DNA of 33,179 nucleotides from JBFJKD01 sp041601945 (GTDB taxonomy: Bacteria > Pseudomonadota > Gammaproteobacteria > Pseudomonadales > Porticoccaceae), in the NCBI GenBank assembly GCA_041601945.1, contig JBFIHG010000031.1, positions 1 through 33,179 on the forward strand, in the 5' to 3' direction. This document shows, piece after piece, positions 16,023 through 23,340 of this stretch. Position 1 is the first letter of the stretch. Every line of letters begins with the position of its first letter. Made by a program: the position numbers and the translations under genes. The notes under the pieces are model-generated. The model did no database searches. It saw only the letters and a list, made by a program, of their open reading frames with translations, and was not told the DNA's origin.

Positions 16023-16592
16023 TTACCCGTTATTTTTAATGTTTAGATAGCCTTCGCTGTACAACAGATTAGCAATATCGGGCTGGTGTTTTGCTTCGGG
16101 ATCAAAACCTAGCGCCTTTACCCAGGAGCGTTCTCGCGTTTCGATACTCTTTAAAAAAGGTGTCAGGACGCCTTCAAAAATACCGCGCAGGGTGGCCGAC
16201 ATGGCGGGTTGCTGCTGAATGAGTTCGCACAGGAGCTCTTTCATCACTTCATTACTTGCACGGATATAGGTGTATGGGCGCAAATAGACCGCATCCCCCG
16301 GTTGATCGTCGGCGAAGTGTTTATGAATATTCTCGAGGATGTTCTTTATTGCCTCGGGCGTATCTTCCGATTGCGTAAATAAGCCGACGAATTCCTGGAG
16401 GATGCGTTTATATTCGTAATTTTCCAGCAGTTCGTAATGAAAAACTTTATCCTGAACGGTACCTAGAAAACCGAGCGTGGCGGCGACGATTCCCGCTTGC
16501 TCCTGGGCGAAGCGGTCCGTAAGGTTAGGCATAACCACCTGTTCAATTGTTTTTTTCATACCGGACAGAAATTGAGAAATTTCGGGGCCCAT
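16023..16592 (-). CDS. Uncharacterised 189-aa protein of the kinase operon
   Basis: I do not recognise this family. The product is soluble, largely helical and has no signal peptide or membrane segment. It opens with MGPEISQFLSGMKKTIEQVV, contains FLGTVQDKVFHYELLENYEYKRILQEFV and RPYTYIRASNEVMKELL, and ends in WVKALGFDPEAKHQPDIANLLY. On the minus strand GGAG lies about 14 bp before the ATG. It sits between the DUF7064/7065-like gene (76 bp) and the two phosphotransferases (67 bp) in one direction, so it is almost certainly cotranscribed with them. An accessory subunit of the kinases is one idea: the levulinate operon also encodes a small protein, LvaB, needed beside kinase LvaA. I see no sequence resemblance to support that. 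Confidence 0.75.
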   Translation of the reverse strand: MGPEISQFLSGMKKTIEQVVMPNLTDRFAQEQAGIVAATLGFLGTVQDKVFHYELLENYEYKRILQEFVGLFTQSEDTPEAIKNILENIHKHFADDQPGDAVYLRPYTYIRASNEVMKELLCELIQQQPAMSATLRGIFEGVLTPFLKSIETRERSWVKALGFDPEAKHQPDIANLLYSEGYLNIKNNG

Positions 16593-16668
16593 CCAAACAT
16601 CTCCAGAACGTGATTCGTTATTCAGGTCAAGTCCGGATGCGTCGCGCGAGACACACCAGGACGGTTAT

Positions 16669-17625
16669 TTATGCTGGCCTGGCGTTGAACTCTTCCTTAC
16701 ACAGGTCCTGAACTTCTCCGTAGCCTATGGTGCCCGCCATATCCCAGCGTACAAAGGCGTGCGCGAGATACATTAAGGGCCAGGCTAGCCATGGGTTGGC
16801 AGCCAGGGGTGTTCCGGTAAAGCGATGCACTTTTCCGCGCACATCTTCAACCTGTAATTCAAAAAATCTATGCAGGTAGCCGTCCCGCAATATTTTTCCG
16901 GATCCTGATTTTATGCCATAGACCTTGTTACCTTCGCGAACATAACCGTGCACGATGGCGGGGTAGCGATCAATATGCTTGGGGTCGACTAAATAAATAC
17001 AATGGATGCTGGTGTCGTTTTCGAAATTGGCATTCATCCAGCAAAAATTCTTCAGCTGTCTCTCGCCCCGTAACCCCCAGCTGTGATCCATACTGGACAC
17101 GCAATCGATGGCGTATTGTTTCCCGCGAATATTGCAGGTCCCGGTCACGCGACCGGATTGATCCCAGTGCCCTGCATAGGCGTGATTGCTAAGGGTGTCG
17201 CCTTCGAGCACGGCATTTGCCAAAGGATCCATGTCGGGGTCGTGGATATCATAGGGCGCCATCAAACCCTGGTAATTAACATCCAGAGAAACACCCTCGC
17301 CACCGTCGAAACGAATGTGGTAATCCATAACGGGTTTAGTACAGGTGATCGACAGGCCATTGGCAAGCTGGTAGTCATCAAGATTTCCCTTGGGCATGGG
17401 CAGGTGCACATGGCAGTCGGAATAAAGCACCTCGTGGGGCGCATTTGAAAATCCATCTACGCAGGTTACGCTGGACAAAACCGCGCCGAGATTGGGTTTG
17501 GTTTGCACATAGACGCTGACATGCAGAGGTTCGCCGGGGACGTAGAACCCAAAATAATTGGTTTCAGCCCAGGTAGGGTCGTCGGAGGTGGGTGGATGGA
17601 AAAATACGTCCTGGTCGGTAATCAT
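16669..17625 (-). CDS. DUF7064/DUF7065-like protein, copy 1 (DHSWG motif)
   Basis: A 318-aa cytosolic protein, first gene of the minus operon with the 189-aa protein and two kinases. The beta-rich sequence opens with FHPPTSDDPTWAETNYFGFY and carries SSMDHSWGLRG (D180-G184), the core motif shared with the proteins at 18860-19750 and 31871-32944. Proteins of this kind have two halves assigned, as I recall, to DUF7065 and DUF7064, and resemble the lipocalin-like fold of carotenoid 1,2-hydratase (CrtC) and tocopherol cyclase, which also bind hydrophobic ligands. A lipid-binding or hydratase/cyclase role is therefore conceivable, but no member known to me has an assigned reaction. The C-terminus has a hydrophobic stretch LAANPWLAWPLMYLAHAFV. 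Confidence 0.75.
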   Translation of the reverse strand: MITDQDVFFHPPTSDDPTWAETNYFGFYVPGEPLHVSVYVQTKPNLGAVLSSVTCVDGFSNAPHEVLYSDCHVHLPMPKGNLDDYQLANGLSITCTKPVMDYHIRFDGGEGVSLDVNYQGLMAPYDIHDPDMDPLANAVLEGDTLSNHAYAGHWDQSGRVTGTCNIRGKQYAIDCVSSMDHSWGLRGERQLKNFCWMNANFENDTSIHCIYLVDPKHIDRYPAIVHGYVREGNKVYGIKSGSGKILRDGYLHRFFELQVEDVRGKVHRFTGTPLAANPWLAWPLMYLAHAFVRWDMAGTIGYGEVQDLCKEEFNARPA

Positions 17626-18012
17626 ACTGCGCTCTCCTTTGAGTTCTGCCCACAGGAATGGTCTGGGGTGTCTGGTCCACGATTTGTTCGCCGCGTGGTA
17701 ATTGTTGTTTTACAGTGCCCGTTCCAGGCGCAGCCCGGTTATCCTGGTTATTTCTGCCAACGACAGGGTGTTGGTCAGCAACTGATACAACGGTCTGAAT
17801 GGCGGCACGTCAGATGTCGGAGGCTATTATTAGCGTTAAAAAGCCGCGCAAGCAAGTCTTGCGTAGTAAAATTTGCCTTGAACCGAGCCGTTAGGGGTAG
17901 TATTGACAAGGTTTGTTGAGCAGAATCGTTAACCGGTGAAGTGCTAGCGTATTAACCTGCGCATCTGTGACAACAACAAGTGATTTTTTTTTCAATCTCG
18001 GGAGCGACGTTA
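17626..18012. promoter_or_regulatory. 387-bp divergent control region of the kinase operon and phosphatase gene
   Basis: No convincing gene lies here; an open frame through 17503-17919 is an antisense shadow of copy 1. On the plus strand, TTGACA (17903-17908) with a 17-bp spacer and a weak -10 TCGTTA (17926-17931) is a candidate promoter for the phosphatase gene. A perfect inverted repeat CGCAAG-N5-CTTGCG at 17847-17863 is a possible operator for either direction. On the minus strand the copy 1 start at 17625 is preceded by AAAGGAGAG (17640-17632). Confidence 0.5.
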
Positions 18013-18777
18013 GTGGAACGATTTTTTACCTTTGGTGACACCATGAATTTTCGGCATATGGGTGGCTATCAAACTGCCGGCGGCCGCACCACGATTGGTG
18101 ATCGCCTGTATCGATCGGGTTTTCTGCATCTCGATACCGCGAGTGATCGCGCTGCATTCGAGCGCCTGGAGATAAATACTATTTACGATTTTCGCAGCCC
18201 GGTCGAACGTGCAAAAAATAAGTTGGCGGTCAATTCAGACACGCAGGTAGTGGAATTGGGTATGTTGGTCGCAAGCGTCGAAAATTTGTGGGCAATGTTA
18301 CTGGAAGAAGGACTGACCCCACAGGGTGCGGAACAAATCATGATGGAACGTTATCGGGAACTTACCCAGGAAGAAATACCCGGTTATCGCACCATGTTCA
18401 GCCATATGCTGGAAGGTGAGGGCAATATCCTGGTGATGTGCTCGTTCGGCAAGGATCGCGCCGGTATCGCCTCCGCGTTGCTACTTAAAGCGCTGGGCGT
18501 ATCCGCAGCGGAAGTGCGGGAGGACTATCTGATATCTTCCAGGGCATACGCTGATCTCGGGGCGTCGATCAAAAAATTTGAACACATGTTCGATTCCCAG
18601 GGTATTCCATTTGATCAGGATATTATTATTCCCATTCTGGATGCCCGCACAATATATCTTGAGACAGCCTGGCAGGTGATGGAGAAAACAGCAGGTACGA
18701 CAGACAAATTTATGTCGCAACAATTAGGCTTAAATTCGGATGCGAGACAACAACTTGTAAGTAGATTTACCTGTTAG
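18013..18777 (+). CDS. Tyrosine-phosphatase-like protein (Tyr_phosphatase3 family)
   Basis: A 254-aa protein with the dual-specificity/lipid-phosphatase type P-loop. N-terminal GDTMNFRHMGGYQTAGGRTTIG and LYRSGFLHLDTASDRAAF match the family (FRDLGGY-like, then LYRSG). VMCSFGKDRAG holds catalytic Cys143 and Arg149 in the CxxGKDRxG signature; the usual His before Cys is Met. The start is taken as GTG at 18013 because GGAG (18001-18004) is spaced 8 bp before it. An in-frame ATG at 17980 would add 11 hydrophobic residues without a ribosome site. It is followed after 82 bp by the second DUF7064/7065-like gene and is divergent from the kinase operon. A kinase-phosphatase pairing on a common phospho-lipid or phospho-acyl intermediate is attractive but unproven; the targets could be phosphotyrosine or phosphoinositide-like. 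Confidence 0.85.
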   Translation: MERFFTFGDTMNFRHMGGYQTAGGRTTIGDRLYRSGFLHLDTASDRAAFERLEINTIYDFRSPVERAKNKLAVNSDTQVVELGMLVASVENLWAMLLEEGLTPQGAEQIMMERYRELTQEEIPGYRTMFSHMLEGEGNILVMCSFGKDRAGIASALLLKALGVSAAEVREDYLISSRAYADLGASIKKFEHMFDSQGIPFDQDIIIPILDARTIYLETAWQVMEKTAGTTDKFMSQQLGLNSDARQQLVSRFTC

Positions 18778-18859
18778 ACAGGGTTGCGTTTGGACCAACG
18801 TTACCAGATAGCCCGATATTGGCGATAAACCTTTCTAAATTCGTAAAGGAGAAAGTCCC

Positions 18860-19750
18860 GTGCTAAAACCTGATGATGACAAACGTCACGTCCCAAGCAG
18901 CGACAATGCGTTGTGGGGAGAGAGCTGGTATTTCAACCTGTACGACCCGGAACAGGACATCGCTTTTTTTACTCGGGTTGGTATTTACCCTAACCGGGGG
19001 ACCGCTAATATGGCTGTGTTGCTGGCAGTCGGTGGTCGTGAAGTCTACAACCGGGCCTGGCAGCACTTGCCATTACCCGAGGGCGACATAGATACCGGGT
19101 TGGCACTAGGCGGGGTCAGATATCAGGCGGTTGAATTATTGCGTCGCTATCAGGTCACCTTCGCAGACGACTTGACACCGTTAAAGATCGATATCGCCTG
19201 GGAAGCCATTATGCCAGCTCATAATGCCATGGCTGGTCAATCCGAAAATGCTGCCACGGGATTTCATCTGGAGCAGGCGGGGCGCGTGACGGGCAGCATA
19301 CGCTTCCGCGAGCGAGAGTGGCAGGTAGAAGGTTTCGGTAACCGGGATCATTCCACGGGTGTACGCAACTGGAGTGCGTTCTCCCACCACGAGTTGGCGT
19401 GGCCAGTATTTGAAGACAATACGGCGCTGGGTATTTTGCGCATTCATTTTGTCGACGGTCGCCATGCCGACTTATGCTGGGCGTTTGACGGAAAGTTGGT
19501 GCGTCCCTTGACCCTCGATAACTACGCTACTGAACTCAATAGCGAGGGTAAGGCCGTATCCGCACACATCAGCGCGACGGACGATCAGGGCACCCATTAT
19601 CAGTTAAGTGCTACACGTAGAGCTGTATGCCACTGGCCCTTCGACGGATATTTGCTGAATGAAGGGGCATTTGAATTTCTACTGTCCGACGGTCGCATTG
19701 GCTACGGGCTGCTGGAGCTGGGTGTGGGAATCGGTGGTCACGGCCTCTGA
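18860..19750 (+). CDS. DUF7064/DUF7065-like protein, copy 2 (DHSTG variant)
   Basis: A 296-aa cytosolic protein starting at GTG 18860, with a strong AAAGGAG (18846-18852) before it. It shares the N-terminal block RHVPSSDNALWGESWYFNLY with copies 1 and 3, then HLEQAGRVTGSIRFRER and GFGNRDHSTGVRNW. The core motif is DHSTG (163-167) instead of DHSWG, so an aromatic residue of the conserved site is lost here. The C-terminus GRIGYGLLELGVG matches the GxxGYG ending of the other copies (TIGYGEVQDL and GRVGYGLSEYL). It follows the phosphatase gene on the same strand. The molecular role is unknown; the shared ligand-binding fold idea applies, with a possible change of specificity. Confidence 0.75.
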   Translation: MLKPDDDKRHVPSSDNALWGESWYFNLYDPEQDIAFFTRVGIYPNRGTANMAVLLAVGGREVYNRAWQHLPLPEGDIDTGLALGGVRYQAVELLRRYQVTFADDLTPLKIDIAWEAIMPAHNAMAGQSENAATGFHLEQAGRVTGSIRFREREWQVEGFGNRDHSTGVRNWSAFSHHELAWPVFEDNTALGILRIHFVDGRHADLCWAFDGKLVRPLTLDNYATELNSEGKAVSAHISATDDQGTHYQLSATRRAVCHWPFDGYLLNEGAFEFLLSDGRIGYGLLELGVGIGGHGL

Positions 19751-19775
19751 AACTTGCCGATACTGGCGTCGACAC

Positions 19776-19804
19776 TTGTCAAACACAGGGTGCGCTGCTA
19801 CATT
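19776..19804 (+). promoter_or_regulatory. Promoter of tRNA-Val
   Basis: TTGTCA (19776-19781), a 17-bp spacer and TACATT (19799-19804) lie 15 bp before the tRNA. The GC-rich stretch just after the -10 (GCGCCC) is typical of stable-RNA promoters under stringent control. Confidence 0.65.
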
Positions 19805-19819
19805 ACGCGCCCTCGCAAC

Positions 19820-19896
19820 AGGCACGTAGCTCAGCTGGTTAGAGCACCACCTTGACATGGTGGGGGTCGGTGGTTCGAGTCCACTCGTGCCTACCA
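19820..19896 (+). tRNA. tRNA-Val(GAC)
   Basis: A complete 77-nt cloverleaf. Acceptor stem AGGCACG pairs with CGTGCCT and is followed by ACCA, so CCA is encoded. D stem is GCTC/GAGC; anticodon stem CCACC/GGTGG encloses the loop TTGACAT with anticodon GAC; the T arm holds TTCGAGT. It reads Val codons GUC and GUU. It precedes thrS by about 200 bp on the same strand. Confidence 0.97.
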
Positions 19897-20022
19897 AATT
19901 CTCGAGGCCCAAGCCGCTGCTTATGGGGCAAGGTTCTCAAGTATGGTTACTTCTGTAGTAGCTTCGCGTGTGTAGTACTTCCACGCGCTCTGGTTGATCG
20001 ACAAAACTTGTTGGGTAGTTTC

Positions 20023-20040
20023 GCACAGGCAGCTCTGTGC
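20023..20040 (+). promoter_or_regulatory. Upstream hairpin of the thrS leader
   Basis: The perfect 6-bp stem GCACAG/CTGTGC has the loop GCAGCT. It lies 13 bp before the tRNA-Thr-like hairpin. By position it could be the second, upstream stem-loop (domain 4) of an E. coli-type thrS operator. Its loop does not resemble an anticodon. Confidence 0.4.
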
Positions 20041-20053
20041 ACTATATCGCCAC

Positions 20054-20074
20054 GTGGCCTTTGGTATGGGCCAC
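20054..20074 (+). promoter_or_regulatory. Probable ThrRS translational operator (tRNA-Thr anticodon-arm mimic)
   Basis: Stem GTGGCC/GGCCAC (20054-20059 with 20069-20074), closed by a T-G wobble (20060/20068), leaves the seven-base loop TTGGTAT. From memory the E. coli tRNA-Thr(GGU) anticodon loop is TTGGTAA, so six of seven bases match and GGT sits at the anticodon position after the invariant U. The hairpin ends 6 bp before the Shine-Dalgarno AAAGGA (20081-20086). This is where E. coli thrS carries the domain that ThrRS binds to block ribosome loading on its own mRNA. Autogenous control is therefore strongly suggested. Confidence 0.75.
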
Positions 20075-20093
20075 CACTGGAAAGGATCAATAT

Positions 20094-22019
20094 ATGCCGG
20101 TCATTACTCTTCCCGATTCTACACAACGTCGTTTTGACGAAGCCGTTACCGTGGGCGCGGTGGCCGCCGCTATTGGTCCTGGGCTGGCTCAGGCAGCGCT
20201 GGCTGGCAAGGTCAATGGCGAACTTGTCGACACTTCCTATCTCATTAACGAAGACGCGACTCTGGCGATTATTACCGCGCGCGACGAGGCGGGTCTGGAA
20301 GTCATTCGCCACTCCTGTGCACACTTATTGGCCCAGGCCGTCAAACAACTGTTTCCCGAAGCTCAGGTGACTATCGGTCCGGTGATCGAAGACGGTTTCT
20401 ATTACGATTTTGCCTACCATCGCACCTTTACGCCGGAGGATCTCGAACAAATCGAGGGGCGCATGCAGGAGTTGGTCAAGCAGGATATCGATGTTAGTCG
20501 ATCCACATTGGCGCGGGATGACGCGATCGCGTTATTCACCGGGATGGGGGAGACCTACAAAGCACAAATTATCGCCGACATTCCAGCCGGTGAACCACTT
20601 TCGCTCTATGCACAGGAAGATTTTACCGATCTGTGTCGTGGCCCCCATGTTCCCAGTACAGGTAAAATTCCAGCATTTAAATTGACCAAAGTGGCGGGCG
20701 CTTACTGGCGGGGGGACTCCAGTAACGAGATGCTACAACGCATTTACGGAACTGCGTGGGGCAATAAAAAGGATTTACAGGCCTATCTACGACGTCTTGA
20801 GGAGGCTGAAAAACGCGATCATCGAAAAGTGGGGCGCAAGCTTGATCTTTTTCATCTGCAGGAGGAAGCGCCGGGAATGGTGTTCTGGCACCCCCGTGGC
20901 TGGACTCTGTATAACCAGATTGAAAGCTACATGCGCGACTGTCAGAACGCCCACGGCTATATGGAGATACGCACACCACAGGTGGTGGATTACAGCTTGT
21001 GGGAGCGCTCCGGGCACGCGGATAAATTTGGCGATGACATGTTCAACCTGCACATCGAAGATCGAGCGTATGCAGTCAAACCCATGAATTGCCCCTGCCA
21101 TATTCAAATTTTTAATCAGGGTCTCAGGAGTTACCGCGATCTACCATTACGGCTGGCGGAATTTGGCTCCTGCCACCGCAACGAACCCTCTGGATCCCTG
21201 CACGGTATTATGCGGGTGCGTGGGTTCACCCAGGACGATGCGCATATTTTTTGCACCGAAGATCAAATCCAGAGTGAAGTGTCGGACTTTATCGATTTCC
21301 TGCACGGCATTTACCGGGATTTCGGTTTTGACGAGGTCATATACCGACTGTCGACACGCCCCGAGAGTCGCGTGGGTAGTGATCAGGACTGGGATCGTGC
21401 TGAAGAAGCCCTGTCTACCGCGCTGGATAGTAAACAGCTTCCCTGGCAGCTACTGCCGGGAGAGGGCGCATTCTATGGGCCAAAAATTGAATTTTCCCTC
21501 AAGGATTGTATTGGACGGGTGTGGCAACTGGGGACGATTCAGGTGGATTTTTCCATGCCTGGCCGGCTGGATGCCCAATATGTGGCGGAGGACGACTCAC
21601 GACGCGTACCGGTGATGTTACACCGTGCTGTACTCGGTTCGTTCGAGCGATTTATCGGTATTTTGATCGAACATTACGCGGGGGCTTTTCCCGCCTGGCT
21701 GGCCCCGATTCAGGCCGTAATTTTGAATATCACGGACCGGCAGGCCGATTTTGCGGTAAAAATGACAGATTCATTAAAAAACAAGGGGTTCCGGGTCATA
21801 AACGACTTGAGAAACGAGAAGATCGGCTTTAAAATTCGCGAGCACACGATACAGCGTGTGCCCTATCTGCTGGTTGTAGGCGATAAAGAGGTGGAAACGC
21901 AGACCGTGGCGGTACGGACCCGTTCAGGGGAGGATCTCGGTAGCATGACGCTTGCGTCATTCGCCGAACATCTTGAACAGGACGTACAACGCCGTGGTCG
22001 CGTTTGTTTGAATTCCTAA
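20094..22019 (+). CDS. thrS: Threonine-tRNA ligase
   Basis: Charges tRNA-Thr with threonine and edits Ser-tRNA-Thr in the cytoplasm. The 641-aa protein has the full E. coli-type plan: an N-terminal TGS domain (MPVITLPDSTQRRFDE), an editing domain with HSCAH (73-77) and CRGPH (181-185), the class II catalytic core, and the C-terminal anticodon-binding domain ending in EKIGFKIREH and GDKEVE. Zinc and threonine-site ligands are Cys333 in PMNCPCH, His384 in DDAHIF, and the His of MLHRAVLGSFERF. The ATG at 20094 has AAAGGA at 20081-20086; an in-frame start at 20037 would include the operator hairpins and was rejected. It heads the translation operon with infC only 15 bp downstream. Confidence 0.98.
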   Translation: MPVITLPDSTQRRFDEAVTVGAVAAAIGPGLAQAALAGKVNGELVDTSYLINEDATLAIITARDEAGLEVIRHSCAHLLAQAVKQLFPEAQVTIGPVIEDGFYYDFAYHRTFTPEDLEQIEGRMQELVKQDIDVSRSTLARDDAIALFTGMGETYKAQIIADIPAGEPLSLYAQEDFTDLCRGPHVPSTGKIPAFKLTKVAGAYWRGDSSNEMLQRIYGTAWGNKKDLQAYLRRLEEAEKRDHRKVGRKLDLFHLQEEAPGMVFWHPRGWTLYNQIESYMRDCQNAHGYMEIRTPQVVDYSLWERSGHADKFGDDMFNLHIEDRAYAVKPMNCPCHIQIFNQGLRSYRDLPLRLAEFGSCHRNEPSGSLHGIMRVRGFTQDDAHIFCTEDQIQSEVSDFIDFLHGIYRDFGFDEVIYRLSTRPESRVGSDQDWDRAEEALSTALDSKQLPWQLLPGEGAFYGPKIEFSLKDCIGRVWQLGTIQVDFSMPGRLDAQYVAEDDSRRVPVMLHRAVLGSFERFIGILIEHYAGAFPAWLAPIQAVILNITDRQADFAVKMTDSLKNKGFRVINDLRNEKIGFKIREHTIQRVPYLLVVGDKEVETQTVAVRTRSGEDLGSMTLASFAEHLEQDVQRRGRVCLNS

Positions 22020-22034
22020 AACGGAGATACAGTT

Positions 22035-22577
22035 ATTAAGAAAAATTATGGCAAGGGGCAGGGCAAGCGTTCCAGGCTGAATGATGAGATTGATGTTGCT
22101 CAGGTGCGATTAATTGGTGTCGACGGCGAGCAGATAGGGGTGGTGCCGATAGAGGAGGCCCTTAAATCGGCGGAGACAGCCAGTCTCGATCTGGTTGAAA
22201 TTTCTCCGGATGGCGATCCGCCGGTCTGCAAGATTATGGATTACGGCAAACATGTGTTTGAAATCCGCAAACAGCAGGCCGCACAACGCAAGAAGCAGAA
22301 GCAGACCCAGGTCAAGGAAATGAAGTTTCGCCCTGGCACGGACGAGGGCGATTATCAGATTAAATTGCGCAACGTGATACGGTTTCTGGAAGCTGGAGAC
22401 AAGGCTAAAGTTACCTTGCGTTTCCGGGGGCGGGAAATGGCCCATCAGGAATTAGGCATGGAGATGCTGAAACGCATCGAAAAAGATTTGGAAGAACTGG
22501 GCGGTGTGGAACAGTTTCCAAAAATGGAGGGCCGTCAATTAACTATGGTGATCGCCCCCAAAAGCAAGAAGAAGTGA
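22035..22577 (+). CDS. infC: Translation initiation factor IF-3, ATT start codon
   Basis: IF-3 keeps the 30S subunit free and proofreads initiator tRNA and start codon. The product is 180 aa when read from ATT at 22035, the same length as E. coli IF-3. The reading from ATT gives the basic N-terminus KKNYGKGQGKRSRLNDEI that the family requires. GGAG at 22023-22026 is spaced 8 bp before the ATT. The first in-frame conventional start, GTG at 22104, would delete 23 conserved residues. The rare AUU start underlies autorepression in E. coli, because IF-3 discriminates against it. Both domains are present: N-domain to about residue 80, lysine-rich linker EIRKQQAAQRKKQKQTQVKE, and C-domain with RFRGREMAHQELG. 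Confidence 0.97.
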   Translation: MKKNYGKGQGKRSRLNDEIDVAQVRLIGVDGEQIGVVPIEEALKSAETASLDLVEISPDGDPPVCKIMDYGKHVFEIRKQQAAQRKKQKQTQVKEMKFRPGTDEGDYQIKLRNVIRFLEAGDKAKVTLRFRGREMAHQELGMEMLKRIEKDLEELGGVEQFPKMEGRQLTMVIAPKSKKK

Positions 22578-22663
22578 GTTAATCGCTAGCCGCGCTCAGC
22601 CTTTTGGCAGACTGACCGGCAGCCTTCTTCTACACGATAACCTTCGACAGAACGGAGTACAAA

Positions 22664-22855
22664 ATGCCAAAAGTAAAAGTACACAGCGGTGCCAGTAAGC
22701 GGTTCAAAAAGACCGCGGCCGGCTACAAGCACAAACGGGCCTTCAAAAGCCATATCCTCACTAAAATGACTACCAAGCGAAAACGTCATCTGCGCGGGAC
22801 CAGCATTATGAATCCCTCAGACAGCCCGTTGGTAGACCGTTTATTGCGTACCTGA
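22664..22855 (+). CDS. rpmI: Ribosomal protein bL35
   Basis: A 63-aa large-subunit protein, nearly the standard 64-65 aa. It opens with MPKVKVHSGASKRFKKTAAG and is rich in Lys/Arg (KHKRAFKSHILTKMTTKRKRHLRG), as expected for an rRNA-binding protein. CGGAG precedes the ATG. The 86-bp gap after infC is where, in E. coli, L20 acts on the rpmI-rplT message by folding long-range RNA structure; I could not confirm such a structure here by eye. Confidence 0.97.
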   Translation: MPKVKVHSGASKRFKKTAAGYKHKRAFKSHILTKMTTKRKRHLRGTSIMNPSDSPLVDRLLRT

Positions 22856-22877
22856 TAGCAAATAGGAGGAATTTGAA

Positions 22878-23234
22878 ATGCCCCGAATCAAACGTGGTGT
22901 GACCGCCCATCGCCGTCACAAGAAAGTTTTAAAACAAGCCAAAGGTTATTATGGCGCGCGCAGCCGAGTGTATCGGGTTGCGGTGCAGGCTGTTACCAAA
23001 GCAGGACAGTATGCATACCGGGATCGCAAGGTTAAAAAACGTACCTTCCGCTCCCTGTGGATTGCGCGTATTAATGCTCAGGCACGCGCCGAGGGTATTA
23101 GCTATAGCCAGTTAATCGCCGGGCTGAAAAAGGCCGAAATTGGTCTGGATCGCAAAGTACTGGCGGATCTGGCGGTACATGACAAGCTGGCATTCGGTCA
23201 GGTAGTAGCGCAGGCAAAAGCCGCCCTCGTATAA
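22878..23234 (+). CDS. rplT: Ribosomal protein bL20
   Basis: A 118-aa large-subunit assembly protein of standard length. It starts MPRIKRGVTAHRRHKKVLK, continues with GYYGARSRVYRVAVQAVTKA and DRKVKKRTFRSLWIARINAQ, and ends in the compact C-domain. A strong AGGAGG (22864-22869) precedes the ATG. In E. coli L20 is also the repressor of its own operon. It lies 22 bp after rpmI. Its TAA shares a base with an ATG (23234) that opens a short frame running through the downstream terminator. Confidence 0.98.
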   Translation: MPRIKRGVTAHRRHKKVLKQAKGYYGARSRVYRVAVQAVTKAGQYAYRDRKVKKRTFRSLWIARINAQARAEGISYSQLIAGLKKAEIGLDRKVLADLAVHDKLAFGQVVAQAKAALV

Positions 23235-23278
23235 TGGCGATCCGGCTGTGCCGGACTATTAATAATGCGTTAGCATCT

Positions 23279-23312
23279 ATAGGGAAGGGGCGGGAGCTCT
23301 TTCCCTATTTTT
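23279..23312 (+). terminator. Rho-independent terminator/attenuator between rplT and pheS
   Basis: The perfect 8-bp stem ATAGGGAA/TTCCCTAT (23279-23286 with 23301-23308) can be extended inward by wobble pairs and is followed by TTTT. It lies 29 bp before pheS. In E. coli the equivalent gap holds the pheST attenuator, so partial termination here would set pheST levels relative to the ribosomal genes. Confidence 0.75.
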
Positions 23313-23340
23313 GTTATTAACCCCCCTTCGGGAAGCAACC

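Noticed and set aside
17503..17919. 138-codon plus-strand frame reaching into the 17.6-18.0 kb gap
   Set aside because: Its first part is antisense to copy 1 of the DHSWG family; no family features and no ribosome site.
20037..20093. Upstream start for thrS
   Set aside because: The extra 19 codons cover the leader hairpin and lack TGS-domain character; the ATG at 20094 has a proper ribosome site and matches E. coli ThrRS.
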